Assembly: GCF_030814475.1 (NCBI RefSeq)
Contig: NZ_JAUSVF010000001.1
Coordinates: 951,001 to 1,015,000, forward strand
Direction: 5' to 3'
Source of the DNA: Pararhizobium capsulatum DSM 1112
GTDB lineage: Bacteria > Pseudomonadota > Alphaproteobacteria > Rhizobiales > Rhizobiaceae
Length of the DNA: 64,000 nucleotides
Below, piece by piece: positions 51,573-61,457 of the stretch (position 1 is the stretch's first letter; each line of letters starts with the position of its first letter). The notes beneath the pieces were generated by a model. The model saw only the letters and a program-made list of their open reading frames with translations, ran no database searches and was not told the DNA's origin. The position numbers and the translations under genes are program-made.

Positions 51573-53273
51573 TCAGCTTCGCAGGTTCTTGCGCAGGATC
51601 TTGCCGACGTTGGATTTGGGTAATTCGTCACGGAACTCGACGAATTTCGGGCGCTTGTAGTTGGTGAGAAGCTGCGCGCAGAAAGCCTTTACATCTGCTT
51701 CGGTCAGCGCCGGATCGCGACGAACCACAAAAAGCTTTACCGCCTCGCCGGAATGGCTGTCGGGAACACCGATGGCGGCGCATTCGAGGATGCCCGGCAT
51801 GGTCATCGCCATTTCCTCGACTTCGTTCGGGAAGACGTTGAAGCCGGAAACGAGGATCATGTCCTTCTTACGGTCGACAATCTTGATCAGGCCTTCCGGG
51901 CTCATGAAGCCGATATCGCCGGTGCGGAAAAAGCCGTCGCTCGAAATCGCCTTTGTGGTTTCGTCCGGCCGGTTCCAATAACCCTGCATGACCTGCGGCC
52001 CGCGAATGCAGATTTCGCCGATCTCTCCGAGCGACAGTGTATTGCCATCATCATCGCGGATTTCCACGTCAGTCGAGGGCAGGGGCATGCCGATCGTGCC
52101 TGTGAAGGCTTCCGTGTCCAGGCGATTGGCGGTTGCGACGGGGGAGGTTTCCGAAAGGCCGTAGCCTTCCGCAATCGGGCAGCCCGTCATCTGCTGCCAG
52201 CGCTCGGCAACCGGCCGCTGTACGGCCATGCCACCGCCGAAGGTCAGGGCCAGAGACGAGAAATCCAGCTTCTGGAAGTCGGCATTGTTCATCAGCGCGT
52301 TGAACAGCGTGTTGAGGCCTGGGAAGATATTGATCTTGTACCTGGCGATTTCCTTGACGAAAGCCGGGATGTCGCGCGGGTTGGGGATCAGGATGTTTTC
52401 GCCACCGGTGCTGAGGCCCATCAGCCCGTTCACGGTCAGTGCGAAGATATGGTAGAGCGGCAGGGCACACAGGAACACAAGGCGTTCCGGGCGCTGCCTG
52501 CGCAGGAAGGCGGTCTCAAGCCACAGACCCATCTGTGCCATGTTGGCGAGCAAGTTGGCATGCGTCAGCGTCGCGCCCTTGGAAACACCAGTGGTGCCGC
52601 CAGTATACTGCAGGAAGGCCACATCGCTCTGTTTTACGCCGGGGTCGCGGAGGCGCTTTCCGCTCCCGCTGGCGAGAACCGTCTTGAAGGAGAGGTGTCC
52701 CGGCAACGACCATGCAGGAACCAGCTTCTTGATGCGGCGCACCACGAGGTTCACAATCACGCCCTTGAGGCCAAGCAAATCCCCCATCGTCGTGACGACG
52801 ACGTGGCGGAGCGGCGTGCGCGCCGCAACCTGCTCGACTGTGTGGGCGAAGTTTTCGAGAACAAAGATTGCCTTGGCGCCGGCGTCGTTCAGCTGGTGCT
52901 CAAGTTCGCGCGGCGTATAGAGCGGGTTGACGTTGACGACGGTGAAGCCGGCTCGCAGGATCGCGAAGGTGATCACCGGGTTCTGCAGGACGTTCGGCAT
53001 CATGACAGCGACGCGATCACCCTTTTCGAGGTCGGTCGACTGCAACCATGCAGCAACTTTGCGGCTTTCCGCTTCAAGCTGTGTGAAGCTCAGCGTTTTT
53101 CCCATGCAGGTGAAGGCGGGGCGCCCGGCATATTTTGCACAGGATTGCTCAAAGATCTCGCCGATCGAATTGTTCGTGGAAGGGGCGATCTCTGCCGGCA
53201 TGCCGGGCGGATAGGACGCGAGCCAAGGCCTCTCGGTTACGTGGCCCTGATTCTGGGTCTGAATATCCGGCAT
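51573..53273 (-). CDS. fadD: Long-chain fatty acid-CoA ligase
   Basis: A 566-residue acyl-CoA synthetase that activates fatty acids with ATP and CoA at the inner membrane. Motifs in order: the P-loop-like LQYTGGTTGVSKGATLTH (about residues 215-232), GYGLSETSP (about 365), the hinge GDIGFMSPEGLIKIVDRKKDMI (about 450-472) and the catalytic Lys region LPKSNVGKILRKNLR at the C-terminus. The ATG at 53273 follows GGGAGAGAGACAG. A palindromic site in its promoter region (53471-53485) suggests specific control. Confidence 0.95.
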   Translation of the reverse strand: MPDIQTQNQGHVTERPWLASYPPGMPAEIAPSTNNSIGEIFEQSCAKYAGRPAFTCMGKTLSFTQLEAESRKVAAWLQSTDLEKGDRVAVMMPNVLQNPVITFAILRAGFTVVNVNPLYTPRELEHQLNDAGAKAIFVLENFAHTVEQVAARTPLRHVVVTTMGDLLGLKGVIVNLVVRRIKKLVPAWSLPGHLSFKTVLASGSGKRLRDPGVKQSDVAFLQYTGGTTGVSKGATLTHANLLANMAQMGLWLETAFLRRQRPERLVFLCALPLYHIFALTVNGLMGLSTGGENILIPNPRDIPAFVKEIARYKINIFPGLNTLFNALMNNADFQKLDFSSLALTFGGGMAVQRPVAERWQQMTGCPIAEGYGLSETSPVATANRLDTEAFTGTIGMPLPSTDVEIRDDDGNTLSLGEIGEICIRGPQVMQGYWNRPDETTKAISSDGFFRTGDIGFMSPEGLIKIVDRKKDMILVSGFNVFPNEVEEMAMTMPGILECAAIGVPDSHSGEAVKLFVVRRDPALTEADVKAFCAQLLTNYKRPKFVEFRDELPKSNVGKILRKNLRS

Positions 53274-53682
53274 CCTGTCTCTCTCCCGCGCATGGTCTCT
53301 GTATGGCTTGAGGCGGTCTGCTGCGTCCATCAGATAAGCTTCACCATCAGGTGAAATAACTGCGAACTGCTGTCGCCGCCCTGTCGTGAAAACACCTCCC
53401 GTGTCCTTCACCAGTGCAGCATGCCGTTTTTGCTGCGGCTCCTCAAGCGCATTCCCGAATTATATAACCCTAACGTAAACGTCAACGGAACCGCTACACA
53501 ATGCGGTGATCTGGTTAGATTTAGCGGGTTGTGTTGCGTCGCAGCGTCTTTGCGCCAGGTGGTAATGCAGCTATATTGCATTGCAGCAACCGGGTGCGAA
53601 TCCCAAGCGCAGCCGGATTGCTCCCTCGAATATTTCCGTCGCACTCTATTTCTGGCGCGCTGACGCCTCCCAGGTCTTTGCC
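53274..53682. promoter_or_regulatory. Divergent control region between fadD and the MFS gene
   Basis: A 409-bp region. On the minus strand a TATAAT (-10) at about 53461-53466 is preceded by TTGACG at 53480-53485 (15-bp spacing, tighter than ideal). The dyad TAACGTAAACGTCAA (53471-53485) overlies this promoter. On the plus strand AATGCA-N7-TGCATT (53565-53583) is a candidate operator for the MFS gene. No ORF is evident. Confidence 0.5.
53471..53485. promoter_or_regulatory. ACGT-AA-ACGT dyad in the fadD promoter
   Basis: TAACGTAAACGTCAA reads as two ACGT half-sites two bases apart, like operators of MerR-type LiuR/fatty-acid and branched-chain catabolism regulators in proteobacteria. It overlaps the inferred fadD promoter. 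Assignment to LiuR is inference. Confidence 0.45.
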
Positions 53683-54906
53683 ATGTCCGATAATGCTCTT
53701 TCGCAGGCCCCCGCCCGGGCCGCTCTGCCGGCTGCCCGTATTGGTGGATACTCCATCGCAGAGCTGGCGCTGGCGGTTGGCAGCTTTGGCATCGGCACGG
53801 GTGAATTCGCCATCATGGGCCTTCTGCCGCAGGTCGCAGATTCTTTTGCGGTTTCGGTGCCGGATGCGGGCGTCGTGATCAGTTCCTACGCCATCGGCGT
53901 GGTTGTTGGAGCACCATTGATTGCCGTGATGGCTGCGCGTTACTCGCGGCGCACCGTGCTGCTGGCCTTGATGACGTTGTTTGCGCTGGGCAATCTCGCA
54001 AGTGCAATCGCCGGCAGTTTCGGTCTTCTTATTGCTGCCCGTTTTCTCGCGGGTCTTCCCCACGGCGCCTATTTCGGGGTCGCAGCGCTCGTGGCCGCCG
54101 GCATGGCGCCGGCAAACCAGCAGGCGCGGGCGATCGGCCGGGTGATGATGGGCTTAACGGTTGCAACCCTGCTTGGAACGCCGCTTGCGGCCTGGTTCGG
54201 TCAGGCGCTGGGTTGGCGGGCTGCCTTCGCCATCGTCGGCGCCATCAGCATGCTGACGGTGGCCCTCGTCTACACCCATGTGCCGAAGGACAAGGCCAAT
54301 CCGCTGGCAACGCCGCTCAAGGAGTTGGCTGCCCTTGGACGTATCCAGGTCTGGCTCACGCTCGGCATCTGCGCGATCGGCTGCGGCGGCATGTTCGTGG
54401 TCTTCACCTACATCACCCCGGCGCTGACGGAATCGGCCGGCGTGCCGCTCGCCAGCGTGCCGATGATGCTCTCGGTCTTCGGGGCAGGCATGATCCTTGG
54501 CAATATCGTCGGCTCAAGGCTTGCCGACTGGGCGCTGATGCCGGCGATCGGCATCGCGCTGGTGTTCAACCTTGTGGCCTTCGTCCTGTTTTATTTCACG
54601 ATGTCCTCGCCATGGCTGGCGGTGATCAACGTTCTTCTGATTGGCGGCGGCTTTACCGTGGTTCCCGGCATCCAGATGCGGCTCATCAAGGTATCCGGCG
54701 ATGCGCAGACGCTGGCCGCAGCGCTCAGCCACTCGGCGTTCAACATCGCCAATGCGATTGGTGCCTGGCTTGGCGGCGTGTCGATTGCCGCGGGTTACGG
54801 CTGGACATCGACCGGCGTCGTCGGCGCCATCATGGGCGTTGCGGGCATTGCGATCTTCCTGACGTCCTACATGCTCGACAGAGCCCAGGCAAAGTCCCCG
54901 GCCTGA
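53683..54906 (+). CDS. MFS transporter (DHA1/AraJ-like)
   Basis: A 407-residue, 12-TM major facilitator. The start of TM1 has the family's AELALAVGSFGIGTGEFAIMGLLPQVA, then motif A-like ISSYAIGVVVGAPLIAVMAARYSRRTVLLAL and GLPHGAYFGVAALVAAGM in TM5. It belongs to the drug:H+ antiporter group that includes AraJ and chloramphenicol exporters. Substrate unknown. The ATG at 53683 is the best of several in-frame starts by length. Confidence 0.9.
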   Translation: MSDNALSQAPARAALPAARIGGYSIAELALAVGSFGIGTGEFAIMGLLPQVADSFAVSVPDAGVVISSYAIGVVVGAPLIAVMAARYSRRTVLLALMTLFALGNLASAIAGSFGLLIAARFLAGLPHGAYFGVAALVAAGMAPANQQARAIGRVMMGLTVATLLGTPLAAWFGQALGWRAAFAIVGAISMLTVALVYTHVPKDKANPLATPLKELAALGRIQVWLTLGICAIGCGGMFVVFTYITPALTESAGVPLASVPMMLSVFGAGMILGNIVGSRLADWALMPAIGIALVFNLVAFVLFYFTMSSPWLAVINVLLIGGGFTVVPGIQMRLIKVSGDAQTLAAALSHSAFNIANAIGAWLGGVSIAAGYGWTSTGVVGAIMGVAGIAIFLTSYMLDRAQAKSPA

Positions 54907-54926
54907 TGAAGAAAGCATGACAAAGC

Positions 54927-54960
54927 GCCGCATTCTGCCTCTTGCCCAACAAAATGCGGC
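54927..54960. terminator. Hairpin after the MFS gene
   Basis: GCCGCATT (54927-54934) pairs with AATGCGGC (54953-54960) over an 18-base loop. There is no strong T-run, so terminator function is uncertain. Confidence 0.4.
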
Positions 54961-55020
54961 CTTCGTCCCTTGTCATCCTCCCATTGACATCATTACTTGT
55001 GCCGGCATGTGCTATAGGCC

Positions 55021-55046
55021 CGCCAGCGGCAGTAAAGCTGCTGGCG
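55021..55046 (+). promoter_or_regulatory. Hairpin in the leader of the AI-2E family gene
   Basis: CGCCAGCGGC with GCTGCTGGCG (10 bp with one G-T pair) and a 6-base loop, 50 bp before the GTG start. It lies after a TTGACA (54984-54989) and would be in the 5' leader. It could influence translation or be a weak attenuator. Confidence 0.35.
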
Positions 55047-55095
55047 ATGTCGCGGCTTTGCTGTCATTCTGAAGGTCCGATGAGGAGGAAGTTTC

Positions 55096-56253
55096 GTGCC
55101 GCTTGGCCAACTTGAACGGGAGAACCTGCCACAGCAGGAGCCGCGGCTTTTCGGGCGACCAGCCCATGAGCGGTCGGCACTTGTCGGTCCGATTACGGCT
55201 GCGCGGTGGTTGCTCGTCTTCGTTCTGCTCGCGGGCGTTTATTTCTTTCACGGTTTTCTCGTGCCGGTGCTTGCTGCACTGGTCATCGGTTTTGCCACCT
55301 GGCCGATCTATAGTCGCCTGCTGACAGCAATCGGCGGCAATCGCACGCTGGGCGCAACGATCGCCATCCTGAGCGTCGTTGCCTTCATCGTTGTACCCAT
55401 CACCGTGGCAGCCATGTATGCCGTCGATGAATTGCGCGGTTGGCTGCTCTGGTCAATCGAGACCAACAAGTTCGGCGCGCCTGTGCCTCTGTGGCTCGCC
55501 GACATTCCGGGTGTAGGCCCTTGGCTTGGCACCCAATGGACGAAATATGTCGGCCATCCGGGCGCACTGGGTGAACTGAGCCATTTGATCAGCGGCTCCA
55601 ATATCGGCAGTATCTATCGGGGCGTCCTGGTTGTCGGCAGTTCGGCGTTCCAGTCGCTGCTGACACTTCTGTTTATGCTGATCTCGCTGTTCTTCGTCTA
55701 TCGCGAGGGCGAGTCCTTCGTTGCTCAGATCGATAAACTTGGAGAGCGCATCCTGCCGATGCGCTGGGAGCGCGTTTCCCGTATCGTGCCGCTGACGATC
55801 AGCTCCACCGTGACGGGCATGGGGATCATTGCCATCGGTGAAGGCATTGTGCTGGGCATTGCCTATTGGCTCGCGGGCGTACCCTCGCCCGTCACGTTGG
55901 GTATCATCACCGGCATGATGGCGTTGGTTCCCGGCGGTGCGCCGCTTTCGTTCACGCTGGTCGCTGTCTATCTGGTTGCCAGCGGCTCGCTCGTAGAGGG
56001 CGTCGCGCTTTTTACCTGGGGTGCGGTCGAGCTCTTCATCGTCGACAAGACCCTTCGTCCGAAGCTTGTCGGCGGACCAATCAAACTGCCGTTCCTGCCG
56101 ACCTTCTTCGGACTTGTCGGTGGCGTGAAGACGATGGGCTTTCTTGGTCTCTTTGTCGGACCCGTTCTGATGGCCCTCCTGGTCGCCATCTGGCGGGAGT
56201 GGCTGCACGAGGTTACGTCGCAGCCCGTCCCAGGCGCAATTATCCGCGAATAA
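55096..56253 (+). CDS. AI-2E family transporter
   Basis: A 385-residue inner-membrane protein of the AI-2E/PerM family with about eight membrane segments (WLLVFVLLAGVYFFHGFLVPVLAALVIGFATWP; LLTLLFMLISLFFVYREGE; GIITGMMALVPGGAPLSFTLVAVYLVASG with the family's PGGAPL turn; and MGFLGLFVGPVLMALLVAIWREW at the end). A true role in autoinducer-2 export is uncertain; relatives are Na+/H+ antiporters. GTG 55096 follows GAGGAGGAAGTTTC. Confidence 0.9.
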   Translation: MPLGQLERENLPQQEPRLFGRPAHERSALVGPITAARWLLVFVLLAGVYFFHGFLVPVLAALVIGFATWPIYSRLLTAIGGNRTLGATIAILSVVAFIVVPITVAAMYAVDELRGWLLWSIETNKFGAPVPLWLADIPGVGPWLGTQWTKYVGHPGALGELSHLISGSNIGSIYRGVLVVGSSAFQSLLTLLFMLISLFFVYREGESFVAQIDKLGERILPMRWERVSRIVPLTISSTVTGMGIIAIGEGIVLGIAYWLAGVPSPVTLGIITGMMALVPGGAPLSFTLVAVYLVASGSLVEGVALFTWGAVELFIVDKTLRPKLVGGPIKLPFLPTFFGLVGGVKTMGFLGLFVGPVLMALLVAIWREWLHEVTSQPVPGAIIRE

Positions 56254-56396
56254 AGCCTGCCTTGCAGCCGCTTTCCCGTGGACGTCAGAGCCGCCTGTCG
56301 GCGGCAACGTGCCTTATCCTTACAGTTACCTTTCGCGTTATTCTTCGCGAAACCAACTTGTTGTAAGCTATGCGGGAACATGAATGAGGGTTTGCA

Positions 56397-56789
56397 ATGT
56401 ATCGCGCTCTGACCCGCGACATAGAGGTAACGGTCGAACCATATTATCTGGAAGAGCAATCTGACCCGGATGACAGCCGCTATGTGTGGGGTTATCGGAT
56501 ACTGATCTCCAACAAGTCCGGAAAGACAGTTCGATTGATGTCGCGATACTGGAACATCACCGACGAAAACGGTCAGGTTGATGAAGTCAACGGACCCGGA
56601 GTGATCGGCGAGCAACCTGTTCTCAATCCGGGTGAAACCTACGAGTATTCCTCGGGTTGCCCGCTGGATACACCGTCCGGCGTGATGTACGGCCATTATT
56701 CCATGGAGACCAACGAAGGCGAGAGCTTCAAGGTCGACATCCCCGCCTTCTCGCTGGACAGCCCGGGGCAGGTTCGCACGCTCAATTAG
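56397..56789 (+). CDS. apaG: ApaG protein
   Basis: A 130-residue protein with an immunoglobulin/FN3-like fold. The conserved core is [31 protein letters not shown], then [36 protein letters not shown] and [13 protein letters not shown]. The family is linked to Co2+/Mg2+ tolerance. The stop codon TAG (56787-56789) is also the first three bases of a RIME repeat, so an ancestral stop has probably been replaced by the insertion. It converges with hslO. Confidence 0.95.
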   Translation: MYRALTRDIEVTVEPYYLEEQSDPDDSRYVWGYRILISNKSGKTVRLMSRYWNITDENGQVDEVNGPGVIGEQPVLNPGETYEYSSGCPLDTPSGVMYGHYSMETNEGESFKVDIPAFSLDSPGQVRTLN

Positions 56790-56889
56790 AGGATGTCCGG
56801 TTCAGATTGAACCAGACATCCTCCAGCTTCTTTTGTTTCCGTTTGTCTTTTCGGGAAAACCGGTTTCCACTTTTCCCTGACAAACTCCA
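56787..56889 (-). repeat. RIME-like 103-bp palindromic repeat, copy 3
   Basis: A full-length copy in the opposite orientation to copy 1 (part B first, with one or two base changes, then part A). It starts with the apaG stop codon and ends 41 bp before the hslO stop. Confidence 0.85.
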
Positions 56890-56895
56890 AGAAAA

Positions 56896-56930
56896 CCGCC
56901 CCGCGCGAACGCAGGGCGGCTTGTCGCTCT
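56896..56930 (-). terminator. Terminator after hslO
   Basis: On the minus strand GCCGCCC and GGGGCGG form a stem around a GC-rich loop, followed by TTTTCTT. It directly follows the hslO stop and precedes the RIME copy. Confidence 0.7.
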
Positions 56931-57920
56931 CTACTGTGGGCGAACTTCGGTTGCTTCGAAGCGATACGTCGTCGAACAGAACTCGCACGTCACGCTGACA
57001 TGCCCTTCCTCGACCGTATGATCGATTTCCTCCTGGCTGAAGCTTGCCAGTACGTCGCGGATCTTTTCGCGCGAACAGTTGCAGCGGTCGTAGACTGCCT
57101 GCGGTGGATAGACCCGGACACCCCGTTCGTGAAACAGCCGGTAGAGCAGCCGTTCCGTGCCGACGGTGGGATCGGTCAGTTCATCTGCATCGATGGTCTG
57201 GACCATGACCACAGCTTCGTCCCACAGGTCATCCCGTTCGAAATCGTCGCTCGGATCCGTTCCATCCCCGCCGGGTAGATCGGCCTGACGCATCCTCTCG
57301 GGGGCTTCGGGCAGAAACTGCGCAACCATGCCGCCGGCACGCCAGCGATGGCGCGGCTTGCCGTTCTCGTCCCGGTCCAGAAGCTCGGCCACGCCAAGGC
57401 GCACCTTGGTTGGGATCTGTTCCGACTGGCGGAAATATACACCGGCGATTTCTTCCAGCGAGGCGCCGTCAAGCGGCACGATGCCTTGGTAGCGCTGGGT
57501 GTGAGCGCCCTGGTCGATGGTGAAGGCGAGAATACCTTCACCCAGCAGTTCCTGGGGTTGCGTAGCGCCGTTCTTTTCCGCTTCTGCCAGTGCCTCGGCA
57601 TTATAGCGCGCATAGGCGCGTACGCGATCCGGCGTCGAGAAGTCGGCGACAACGAGATCGACAGGGCCGTTGCTCTTCGTTTGTACGATGAGCTTGCCCT
57701 CGAATTTCAGAGAGGTGCCAAGCAGCACCGTCAGCACCACGGTCTCCGCGACCAGCCGAGCGACGGGCAGGGGATAATTGTGGCGCTCAAGGATCGTATC
57801 CAGCATCGGCCCAAGCTGCACGGCGCGGCCACGCACATCAAGCCCTTCCACCTGGAAGGGGACGACATGGTCATCGCCGGCAAAATCGAACTGGCCGAGG
57901 CCGGGTAGGGTATCCGTCAT
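56931..57920 (-). CDS. hslO: Hsp33 redox-regulated chaperone
   Basis: A 329-residue holdase activated by oxidation. The C-terminal zinc switch keeps all four Cys: CNCSREKI (CxC, about residue 281) and CEFCSTTY (CxxC, about 315). The N-terminal substrate-binding domain (GQFDFAGDDHVVPFQVEGLDVRGRAVQL) is typical. ATG 57920 has AAGGAG eight bases upstream, and that AAGGAG begins with the terminal base of RIME copy 4. In this genome hslO lies after argF and argD on the same strand but with the RIME and 250 bp between. Confidence 0.95.
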   Translation of the reverse strand: MTDTLPGLGQFDFAGDDHVVPFQVEGLDVRGRAVQLGPMLDTILERHNYPLPVARLVAETVVLTVLLGTSLKFEGKLIVQTKSNGPVDLVVADFSTPDRVRAYARYNAEALAEAEKNGATQPQELLGEGILAFTIDQGAHTQRYQGIVPLDGASLEEIAGVYFRQSEQIPTKVRLGVAELLDRDENGKPRHRWRAGGMVAQFLPEAPERMRQADLPGGDGTDPSDDFERDDLWDEAVVMVQTIDADELTDPTVGTERLLYRLFHERGVRVYPPQAVYDRCNCSREKIRDVLASFSQEEIDHTVEEGHVSVTCEFCSTTYRFEATEVRPQ

Positions 57921-57932
57921 CGTGTTGCTCCT

Positions 57933-58035
57933 TAGAGTTTGTCAGGGAAAAGTGGAAACCGGTTTTCCCGAAAAGACAAACGGAAACAAAAGAATCTAGA
58001 GGATGTCTGGTTCAATCTGAACCAGACATCCTCTA
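57933..58035 (+). repeat. RIME-like 103-bp palindromic repeat, copy 4
   Basis: A full-length copy nearly identical to copy 1 and in the same orientation. Its left end abuts the ribosome-binding site of hslO (12 bp from the start codon). With copy 3 it brackets hslO as inverted repeats about 1.04 kb apart. Confidence 0.87.
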
Positions 58036-58290
58036 GCATGCGATGGTTCACACGACACGCGGTAGCGTGCAGGCAAGAACGTGCGCTATGCTCTATTGAT
58101 CCGATGTCCGCGACCATTGTCCAGATGGATATGGCTTGCAGCGGCGCATCGGCGGGCCTTTGCGGTGTGAGCGCTCGGGCCGGATGGGTTTACAATTACA
58201 ATCCACCGGATCGCCCCTGAGGGCGCCGGCATCCTGAACGCTTAGATTGGGTCACGCAGGCTGAATTTCAATAAGCGGATGTCTGGCCCG

Positions 58291-59208
<918 letters not shown>

Positions 59209-59254
59209 TCTGTTGAAGTCCTGCTGTTGTGCGGCGCTGCAGCGCCTGGGCGTT

Positions 59255-60454
59255 TTAGGCGCTCGCCTTCAAGTTTTCAGCTCTGACCCGTTCAGCGGCA
59301 CGCTCAAGACGCGCCATGCCTTCGCGGGCTTCTTCCGCCGTCACGGTCAGTGGCGGCAGAAGTCGAATGACATTCTCGCCAGCCGGAACGGCCAGCATGT
59401 GCTCTGCACGGATCGCCTGCAGCAGTTCGGCAGACGGTACCTTTGCCTTGAGACCGAGCATCAGGCCATCACCGCGCACGCTTTCGATGACATCGGGGAA
59501 GCGATCGGCGATCGAGGCCAGGCCCTGACGGAAAACCAGCGAGACATTGCGGACATGATCGAGGAACCCGTCTTCCATGACCACGTCGAGCACGGCATTG
59601 CCGACCGCCATGGCGAGCGGATTGCCGCCATAGGTCGAGCCGTGCGTGCCGGCGATCATGCCGGAAGCGGCGTCCGCCGTTGCAAGGCAGGCACCGAGCG
59701 GGAAACCGCCGCCGATACCCTTGGCAACGGCCATGATGTCGGGAGCAATACCGCTCCACTCATAGGCAAAGAGCTTGCCCGTTCTGCCAATGCCGCACTG
59801 AACCTCGTCAAAAATCAGCAGAAGGCCGTATTCGTCGCAAAGCGCACGCAGTTCCTCCAGAAATTCCTTCGGCACGACGCGAATGCCGCCTTCGCCCTGG
59901 ATCGGCTCGATCAGGATTGCAGCCGTTTCGTCGTTGATGGCGTCCTTGAGTGCTGGCATGTCGCCAAAGGGCACCTGATAGAAGCCGGGCGCCTTTGGGC
60001 CGAAACCTTCGAGGTACTTTTCCTGACCCCCGGCTGCGATGGTTGCAAGCGTACGGCCATGAAAGGCGCCTTCGAAGGTTATAATGTGGAACTTCTCCGG
60101 ATGGCCCTTGGAGAACTGGTAGCGCCGCGCTGTCTTGATCGCGCATTCCAGCGCTTCGGCGCCGGAATTGGTGAAGAACACCTTGTCAGCGAAAGTGGCC
60201 TGGGTCAGCCGCGTGGCCAGCGTTTCCTGGCCTGGAACTTCATAGAGGTTCGACAGGTGCCATACCTTCTCTGCCTGATCCTTCAGGGCCTGGACGAGGT
60301 GAGGGTGGGCGTGGCCGAGCGAGTTGACGGCAACACCGGCAGCGAAGTCGAGATAACGTCGGCCATCCTCAGCAATCAGCCAGACGCCTTCCCCGCGCTC
60401 GAACCGTAACGGTGCGCGCATGTAAGTGTCATAGAGCGGCTTGGCTTCGGCCAT
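59255..60454 (-). CDS. argD: Acetylornithine aminotransferase
   Basis: A 399-residue class III PLP aminotransferase. The N-terminal [40 protein letters not shown] is typical; the PLP Asp is in [15 protein letters not shown] and the Schiff-base Lys in [17 protein letters not shown]. It is the first gene of the argD-argF operon; ATG 60454 follows GAAGGAGATCCGCGTC. Confidence 0.97.
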   Translation of the reverse strand: MAEAKPLYDTYMRAPLRFERGEGVWLIAEDGRRYLDFAAGVAVNSLGHAHPHLVQALKDQAEKVWHLSNLYEVPGQETLATRLTQATFADKVFFTNSGAEALECAIKTARRYQFSKGHPEKFHIITFEGAFHGRTLATIAAGGQEKYLEGFGPKAPGFYQVPFGDMPALKDAINDETAAILIEPIQGEGGIRVVPKEFLEELRALCDEYGLLLIFDEVQCGIGRTGKLFAYEWSGIAPDIMAVAKGIGGGFPLGACLATADAASGMIAGTHGSTYGGNPLAMAVGNAVLDVVMEDGFLDHVRNVSLVFRQGLASIADRFPDVIESVRGDGLMLGLKAKVPSAELLQAIRAEHMLAVPAGENVIRLLPPLTVTAEEAREGMARLERAAERVRAENLKASA

Positions 60455-60685
60455 GACGCGGATCTCCTTCGCTACCTACCCGATATCGTTGCCAGAACCG
60501 GGTCCGAGAAATTAAAAATGCCGCCTTGCGGCGGCAGCGGCACTATCGACATTTCGCACTGCGATGTCAACAAAAGGCCCGGCTTTGCGGCAATTTGCGC
60601 GGTCTTGGCGCTTGTGATTTTTTTAAGCGCCAACTCTTGCAAAAATGCCACGCCTCAGCAGCAAGTTGGGGAAAACTTAAAAATC

Positions 60686-60722
60686 GATTCGCTCGGATTC
60701 CGGTGACTCTTGTCACGGAGTC
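60686..60722. promoter_or_regulatory. Cluster of four GANTC (CcrM) sites upstream of gcrA
   Basis: GATTC at 60686-60690, GATTC at 60696-60700, GACTC at 60705-60709 and GAGTC at 60718-60722 all fit GANTC, the recognition sequence of the cell-cycle methyltransferase CcrM. Four in 37 bp is far above the random expectation of about one per 256 bp. GcrA acts on promoters with methylated GANTC, so autoregulation is likely. Confidence 0.8.
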
Positions 60723-60736
60723 GCCCTGTCTCTACG

Positions 60737-60751
60737 TTAATAAGCAATTAC
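60737..60751. promoter_or_regulatory. CtrA-like binding box upstream of gcrA
   Basis: TTAA (60737-60740), seven bases, then TTAC (60748-60751). The CtrA consensus is TTAA-N7-TTAA; this site differs at one base. In Caulobacter CtrA represses gcrA, so such a site here fits the known circuit. Confidence 0.55.
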
Positions 60752-60866
60752 TAGACGCATGCGGCGGACCTAGTCACCAAAAGTATTATCGCGTTTCAGC
60801 TTCGGCGCATGGCCGGGGCGTGGTGATGGATTCTGTCCTTACCGACGCTGACACGGAGGCGAGACG

Positions 60867-61400
60867 ATGAACTGGACAGACGAGCGCGTAGAAAAACTGA
60901 AGAAGTTGTGGTCGGAAGGTCTGAGTGCAAGCCAGATCGCCGCGCAGCTTGGTGGCGTGAGCCGGAACGCTGTTATCGGCAAGGTTCACAGGCTGTCGCT
61001 TCCCGGCCGCGCGAAGGCGGGTGGAACGGCTGCCACGCCAACCCGCGCCAAGCGCCCGACATCGCCACCCCGAGCACCGAACTATGCGGCTGCCCGTCCT
61101 GCAGCGCCGACCCGCACCGTCGCCCGTCCGGCTGGTGCGACAGTCCTGAAGGAAGAGGTCGATCTGGATGTAATGGAGCAGGCGGAGATCCAGTCTGTCG
61201 GCAGCAATGTCGTCGTTCCGATGTCGCGCCGCCTCGGCCTTACCCAGCTGACCGACCGCACCTGCAAGTGGCCGATCGGCGATCCGATGAAGGAAGAATT
61301 CCACTTCTGTGGCAATGACTCTCCGGATACGTCGCCCTATTGCACATTCCATGCCAAGCTGGCCTACCAGCCTTCGGCGGAGCGTCGTCGCGCCCGCTGA
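60867..61400 (+). CDS. gcrA: GcrA cell-cycle regulator
   Basis: A 177-residue master cell-cycle regulator of alphaproteobacteria. The N-terminal HTH (residues 1-45, MNWTDERVEKLKKLWSEGLSASQIAAQLGGVSRNAVIGKVHRL) binds methylated GANTC promoter DNA with sigma-70. A Pro/Ala/Arg-rich linker follows, and the C-terminal part (about 118-170: LTQLTDRTCKWPIGDPMKEEFHFCGN) binds RNA polymerase sigma region 2. The start is ATG 60867 after CGGAGGCGAGACG. The terminator at 61418 separates it from the GNAT gene. Confidence 0.96.
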   Translation: MNWTDERVEKLKKLWSEGLSASQIAAQLGGVSRNAVIGKVHRLSLPGRAKAGGTAATPTRAKRPTSPPRAPNYAAARPAAPTRTVARPAGATVLKEEVDLDVMEQAEIQSVGSNVVVPMSRRLGLTQLTDRTCKWPIGDPMKEEFHFCGNDSPDTSPYCTFHAKLAYQPSAERRRAR

Positions 61401-61417
61401 GCCACGAATTTCATTCG

Positions 61418-61453
61418 AAAAGCCGCCCATCCTTCCGGTTGGGCGGCTTTTTC
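61418..61453. terminator. Bidirectional terminator between gcrA and the GNAT gene
   Basis: A 12-bp perfect stem AAAAGCCGCCCA with TGGGCGGCTTTT and a 10-base loop, with T/A runs on both sides. It fits the converging gene ends. Confidence 0.88.
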
Positions 61454-61457
61454 ATTT

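Larger units (their letters stand above)
60455..60866. promoter_or_regulatory. Divergent control region between argD and gcrA
   Basis: A 412-bp region. Its right half carries the gcrA control signals described separately (four GANTC sites and a CtrA-like box). The left half holds the argD upstream. A short open frame at 60518-60706 with a hydrophobic run (AICAVLALVIFLSANS) was considered but has no ribosome site and is not counted as a gene. Confidence 0.6.

Noticed and set aside
51753..53354. A 533-codon open frame opposite fadD
   Set aside because: Antisense shadow of an intact acyl-CoA ligase gene.
60518..60706. Short open frame with a hydrophobic segment between argD and gcrA
   Set aside because: No ribosome site, overlaps the GANTC control region, and the end is only fixed by a random stop.
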